DNA of 8,040 bases. It comes from an uncultured Eubacteriales bacterium (GTDB lineage: Bacteria > Bacillota > Clostridia > Peptostreptococcales > Anaerovoracaceae). The stretch is from positions 1 through 8,040 of the forward strand of contig UQEW01000082.1 in the NCBI GenBank assembly GCA_900540145.1, in the 5' to 3' direction. Position 1 is the first letter of the stretch; every line of letters begins with the position of its first letter. A model generated the notes under the pieces. It saw nothing but the letters and a program-made list of their open reading frames with translations, was not told the origin of the DNA and did not search any database. The translations under genes were made by a program, and so were the position numbers. Shown here one piece after another: positions 5,379 through 8,040 of the stretch.

Positions 5379-6332
5379 ATGACAGAAATCAGAGAAATAC
5401 CCGTGTATTTATTTACCGGATTTTTGGATGCCGGCAAAACTACGTTCATACAGGAAACTTTGGAGGACCCTCAGTTTAACGGAGGCGAAAGGACTCTGGT
5501 GCTTTTATGTGAAGAAGGTGAAGCAGAGCTATCGCCGATAAAATTTGCAGCATCCAATGTTAAAATAGTTACGTTAGATGATGAGGAAGATTTGACGGAA
5601 GAATATCTTAAAGGTCTGGAGGAGAAATACAGGTTTGAAAGGATAATTGTGGAATACAACGGTATGTGGCTTTTGGACAATTTTTATGCTGCTATGCCGG
5701 AAAACTGGAGAGTTTATCAGGAAATGTCATTTGCTGATTCTCGCACATATTTGACATATAACAATAATATGCGGAATCTTACCGTAGATAAGCTGAAATC
5801 TCCGGAAGCTATAGTATTTAAACATTTTGACCTTTCCATGGATAAGATGGACTTTCACAAGATAGTCAGAGTTATCAACAGACGCTGCCAGATAATATAT
5901 GAATACGATAAGGATCACATCGAATTCGACAACATTGAAGACCCGCTGCCTTATGATCTTGAAGCGCCGGTCATTGAAATAAGCGACCAGGATTATGCCA
6001 TTTGGTATACGGACATGAATGAAGAAGAGGAAAAATATTACGATAAATTAATGACCATAAAGGGACGGTCCCTGCTGGGAGGAGGCCTCGACGATGATGA
6101 GTTTGTCATAGGAAGACATATCATGACATGCTGCATCGAAGACATTCAGTTTGGCGGACTTGTAGCCAAGTATGACAAAGCGCAGGAACTTTCTCATGGA
6201 GGTTGGGTTTTAATGACAGCTAAAGTAAAAAAGGAATTCAATCACATGTATCAAAGCGAGGGACCGGTATTTTACGTAACCGATATAGAAAAAGTCCCGG
6301 CTCCGGAAGAGGAAGTGGCAACTTTTTATTAG
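5379..6332 (+). CDS. Divergent CobW-like GTPase with DUF1980/TIGR03943-like C-terminal region
   Basis: The 317-residue protein begins with a G3E-like P-loop, GFLDAGKTT (14-22), and keeps the equivalent of the switch strand as FERIIVEYNGMW (86-97). It lacks the C-x-C-C metal motif of true CobW proteins, and the G4 position reads FKHFD (147-151) rather than NKxD. From about residue 195 the chain resembles the C-terminal part of the DUF1980/TIGR03943 (YcgQ) family: FVIGRHIMTCCIEDIQFGGL (242-261), GGWVLMTAKVK (274-284) and a C-terminal strand ending EEEVATFY. In Bacillota DUF1980 proteins usually go with a DUF318 permease (YcgR) and a CobW GTPase in zinc-limitation operons; here the CobW-like core and the DUF1980-like tail are in one chain and no permease is seen. 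AGGAGG (5364-5369) lies 9 nt before the start. It follows the first CobW gene by 48 bp. A role in metal handling is likely; the substrate and whether it binds GTP are open. Confidence 0.82.
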   Translation: MTEIREIPVYLFTGFLDAGKTTFIQETLEDPQFNGGERTLVLLCEEGEAELSPIKFAASNVKIVTLDDEEDLTEEYLKGLEEKYRFERIIVEYNGMWLLDNFYAAMPENWRVYQEMSFADSRTYLTYNNNMRNLTVDKLKSPEAIVFKHFDLSMDKMDFHKIVRVINRRCQIIYEYDKDHIEFDNIEDPLPYDLEAPVIEISDQDYAIWYTDMNEEEEKYYDKLMTIKGRSLLGGGLDDDEFVIGRHIMTCCIEDIQFGGLVAKYDKAQELSHGGWVLMTAKVKKEFNHMYQSEGPVFYVTDIEKVPAPEEEVATFY

Positions 6333-6360
6333 TTGATATATAAATATTTGGAGGGCATAT

Positions 6361-7788
6361 ATGAAAAAAACGAAGATTGTTTGCACCTTGGGACCATCCT
6401 CATCAGATGAAAAGACGATGGAGGCTATGCTGAAAGCCGGTATGAATGTGGTACGGCTGAACTTTTCTCACGGAACTCACGAAGAGCATAAGAAGACAAT
6501 AGAAAAATTCCGCCATGTGAGGGACAGTTTAAAGATGCCGGCAGCTGTACTGCTGGATACAAAGGGTCCGGAGATAAGGACAGGCAATTTTGCCAGAGGA
6601 GAGGAAACTCTTGAAGACGGTCAGACATTCACCTTGACCACAGAGGCCATCGAAGGCGATAAGGAGAGAGCTTCAGTTACCTACAAAGACTTGCCTAAAG
6701 AGGTGGTTCCGGGAGATACGGTGCTTATCAATGACGGAAAAATCGTTATAAAAGTTACGGGAACCAACGAGAAAGAAGTCACAGGAACCGTCATCCACGG
6801 CGGAAAGATAAGCAATCACAAAGGCATCAATCTTCCTAACGTTAAACTCAATATGCAGTATATAAGTCCTCAGGACAGAGAAGATATACTGTTCGGAATC
6901 AGAAATGACGTGGATTATATAGCAGCTTCTTTCGTAAGAAGCGCAAAGGATGTATTGGAAATCAAGAAACTCCTGGCTGAAAACGGCGGCAAAGAAATCA
7001 AAGTAATAGCCAAAATAGAAAGCACCCAGGGAATCGAAAACTTTGAAGAAATTCTTGAAGCTTCTGATGGAATAATGGTAGCAAGAGGAGACCTGGGAGT
7101 AGAGGTGGCCTATGAAAAGCTGCCGGGCATCCAGAAAAGATTTATCAGGCGTTGCGTCCAGTCGGGAAAGATAGCTATCACCGCTACACAAATGCTTGAA
7201 TCTATGATAACGAGCCCGATACCCACCAGAGCTGAAATAACGGATGTGGCCAACGCCGTATTCGACGGGACGACTGCAGTCATGCTTTCCGGTGAGACGG
7301 CGGCAGGAAGGTATCCGGTAGAGGCCGTAAGCGCCATGGCAAAGATCGCCAAACAAGCAGAGGATGACCAGCCTAAGGTCCCGGCAAGAAATATGATATG
7401 GCACGAGATGAACGCCACCGATACTACCAACGCCGTAGGTCACGCAGCTTGTACTCTGGCAAAGGACATCAATGCGACTGCTCTTATGGCCATAACCAAG
7501 ACCGGCTATACGGCCAGCAGAATGTCTAAATTCAGACCGGATATGCTGATAATAGGCTCTACTCCGTATAAAAAGACTTATCATCAACTTTCATTGATTT
7601 GGGGCGTAAGCCCGATGATGGCTGAATACAGATACGATATAGAGGAACTTTTTCATCACAGCGCCGAAAGGGCCATCGAGGAAGGAATGATTGAAGAGGG
7701 AGACATGCTGGTCATCAGTGCAGGCATGCCTGTAGATGTCCCGGGCAATACCAATATTATACGTGTTATAGAAGCAGGCAAACGGTAA
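6361..7788 (+). CDS. pyk: Pyruvate kinase
   Basis: The 475-residue enzyme converts phosphoenolpyruvate and ADP to pyruvate and ATP, the last step of glycolysis, in the cytoplasm. Signatures are complete: KIVCTLGPSS (5-14), NVVRLNFSHG (29-38) with Arg32, LDTKGPEIRTG (65-75), the catalytic lysine and Mg ligand in VIAKIES (Lys218, Glu220), MVARGDLGVE (239-248) with Asp244, and ITATQMLESM (273-282). Glu71 in TKGPE is the residue associated with potassium-dependent enzymes. The C-terminal allosteric domain (about 355-473) is present. The extra phosphohistidine-like domain found in the roughly 585-residue Bacillus and some clostridial enzymes is absent. GGAGGG (6350-6355) lies 5 nt before the start. 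It is 28 bp from the upstream CobW-like gene with no terminator between, so read-through from the metal operon is plausible; the usual pfkA neighbour is not seen. Confidence 0.98.
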   Translation: MKKTKIVCTLGPSSSDEKTMEAMLKAGMNVVRLNFSHGTHEEHKKTIEKFRHVRDSLKMPAAVLLDTKGPEIRTGNFARGEETLEDGQTFTLTTEAIEGDKERASVTYKDLPKEVVPGDTVLINDGKIVIKVTGTNEKEVTGTVIHGGKISNHKGINLPNVKLNMQYISPQDREDILFGIRNDVDYIAASFVRSAKDVLEIKKLLAENGGKEIKVIAKIESTQGIENFEEILEASDGIMVARGDLGVEVAYEKLPGIQKRFIRRCVQSGKIAITATQMLESMITSPIPTRAEITDVANAVFDGTTAVMLSGETAAGRYPVEAVSAMAKIAKQAEDDQPKVPARNMIWHEMNATDTTNAVGHAACTLAKDINATALMAITKTGYTASRMSKFRPDMLIIGSTPYKKTYHQLSLIWGVSPMMAEYRYDIEELFHHSAERAIEEGMIEEGDMLVISAGMPVDVPGNTNIIRVIEAGKR

Positions 7789-7811
7789 CCGCTCATGGCC
7801 GCTTGATTCGA

Positions 7812-7967
7812 ATTGTGAGTTCTGTTTGCGAGTTCTGCTTGCGAGTTCTGCTTGCGAGTCCTGTTTGCGAGTTCTGTTTGCGAGTCCTGCTTGCGAGTCC
7901 TGTTTGCGAGTTCTGTTTGCGGATTCGGTTGTCGGGATTGAGCTTACGATTCGCTTGTCGGATTGCG
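7812..7967. repeat. 13-bp tandem repeat array downstream of pyk
   Basis: Eight consecutive 13-bp units run from 7812 to 7915, with consensus YTTGCGAGTYCTG. The first unit is ATTGTGAGTTCTG; the other seven differ only by C/T at unit positions 1 and 10. Four further units in the same 13-bp register (7916, 7929, 7942, 7955) are progressively decayed, for example TTTGCGGATTCGG and two copies of a TTGTCGG-type unit 26 bp apart. The array begins 23 bp after the pyk stop and has no spacers, so it is not a CRISPR. In plus-strand RNA the segment CUUGCGAG can pair with the same segment of a neighbouring unit through six Watson-Crick and two G.U pairs with a UUCUG-like loop. Function is unknown; it could be a variable-number repeat or a structured pyk 3' end. 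Confidence 0.85.
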
Positions 7968-7968
7968 A

Positions 7969-8001
7969 TGACAAAAAACGTAAAAAAACGAAATTTTGTC
8001 A
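7969..8001. repeat. Inverted repeat after the 13-bp array
   Basis: TGACAAAA (7969-7976) and TTTTGTCA (7994-8001) are perfect 8-bp arms with a 17-nt A-rich loop. No T run follows on the plus strand, so it is not a typical terminator, though it is the nearest hairpin to the pyk 3' end outside the array. Confidence 0.4.
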
Positions 8002-8009
8002 CGAAAATT

Positions 8010-8021
8010 GGAATATATTCC
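8010..8021. repeat. Perfect 12-bp palindrome near the window end
   Basis: GGAATATATTCC is its own reverse complement. It could be an operator for a gene beyond the window or chance in A+T-rich DNA. The rest of 7968-8040 shows no gene that I can support. Confidence 0.3.
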
Positions 8022-8040
8022 CAAACGAAGGCAATATAGG

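Noticed and set aside
6316..6344. Separate pyk promoter (TGGCAA with TATAAA)
   Set aside because: The -35 matches only three of six bases and the start would fall in the ribosome site, leaving no leader.
6673..7587. Minus-strand frame of 304 codons opposite pyk
   Set aside because: It lies wholly inside a clear pyruvate kinase gene, has no recognisable domain and unusual composition; it is a shadow of pyk codon use.
7812..7915. CRISPR array
   Set aside because: The units are 13 bp and directly abutting, with no spacers and no cas genes.
7591..8002. Minus-strand frames rich in Arg, Thr, Lys, Gln and Ser across the array
   Set aside because: They mirror the tandem repeat and overlap pyk; no ribosome site or family similarity is seen.
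7803..8039. Open frame of 78 codons running through the 13-bp array, with a cysteine-rich repeated peptide
   Set aside because: It starts at a TTG with no ribosome site, and 13-bp repeats without stop codons stay open in several frames on both strands. The peptide repeat is a by-product of the DNA repeat.

Overview
The window looks like a chromosomal segment of an anaerobic member of the Bacillota, probably class Clostridia. The evidence is a DUF3793 protein (a family known mainly from Clostridia), a BceAB-type ABC exporter, strong GGAGG ribosome sites, A+T-rich intergenic DNA with sigma-A-like promoters, and a short pyruvate kinase. No genus can be fixed from the sequence alone. I see no insertion sequence, prophage, CRISPR array, rRNA or tRNA.

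Layout: (1) Positions 1-311 hold no gene. They contain a perfect 12-bp hairpin, a run of eight G, a tandem 17-bp direct repeat and a canonical intrinsic terminator ending 44 bp before the first gene, which may be an attenuator. (2) Positions 312-3097 hold a two-gene ABC transporter of the BceAB/peptide-resistance type, ATPase then ten-span FtsX-like permease, overlapping by 4 bp and closed by a strong terminator at 3123-3152. (3) Positions 3185-3850 hold a DUF3793 gene behind a good promoter. Two copies of GTTAG-N6-CTAAC lie at and just after the predicted transcription start, 33 bp apart, which looks like a repressor-controlled (possibly DtxR/MntR-like, metal-sensing) promoter. (4) On the minus strand, 3945-4130 encodes a small BFD-like [2Fe-2S] protein. 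It shares a bidirectional terminator with the DUF3793 gene and a compact divergent promoter with the next operon. (5) Positions 4251-6332 encode two G3E (CobW-family) GTPases. The first has a very histidine-rich metal-binding insert. The second has a divergent GTPase core joined to a DUF1980/TIGR03943-like C-terminal region. (6) Pyruvate kinase (6361-7788) follows only 28 bp later with no visible terminator between. (7) From 7812 to 7967, just after pyk, runs a 13-bp tandem repeat array of eight near-identical units followed by about four decayed ones.

How the parts may fit: the middle third (DUF3793, BFD-like ferredoxin, two CobW GTPases) reads as a metal-homeostasis neighbourhood (iron on one side, perhaps zinc or another transition metal on the other), with pyk possibly co-transcribed at its end. 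The most unusual signals are the 13-bp array, whose units can pair with each other only in the pyk-sense RNA through G.U wobbles; the twin operators in front of the DUF3793 gene; and the CobW-DUF1980 fusion without its usual membrane partner in view.
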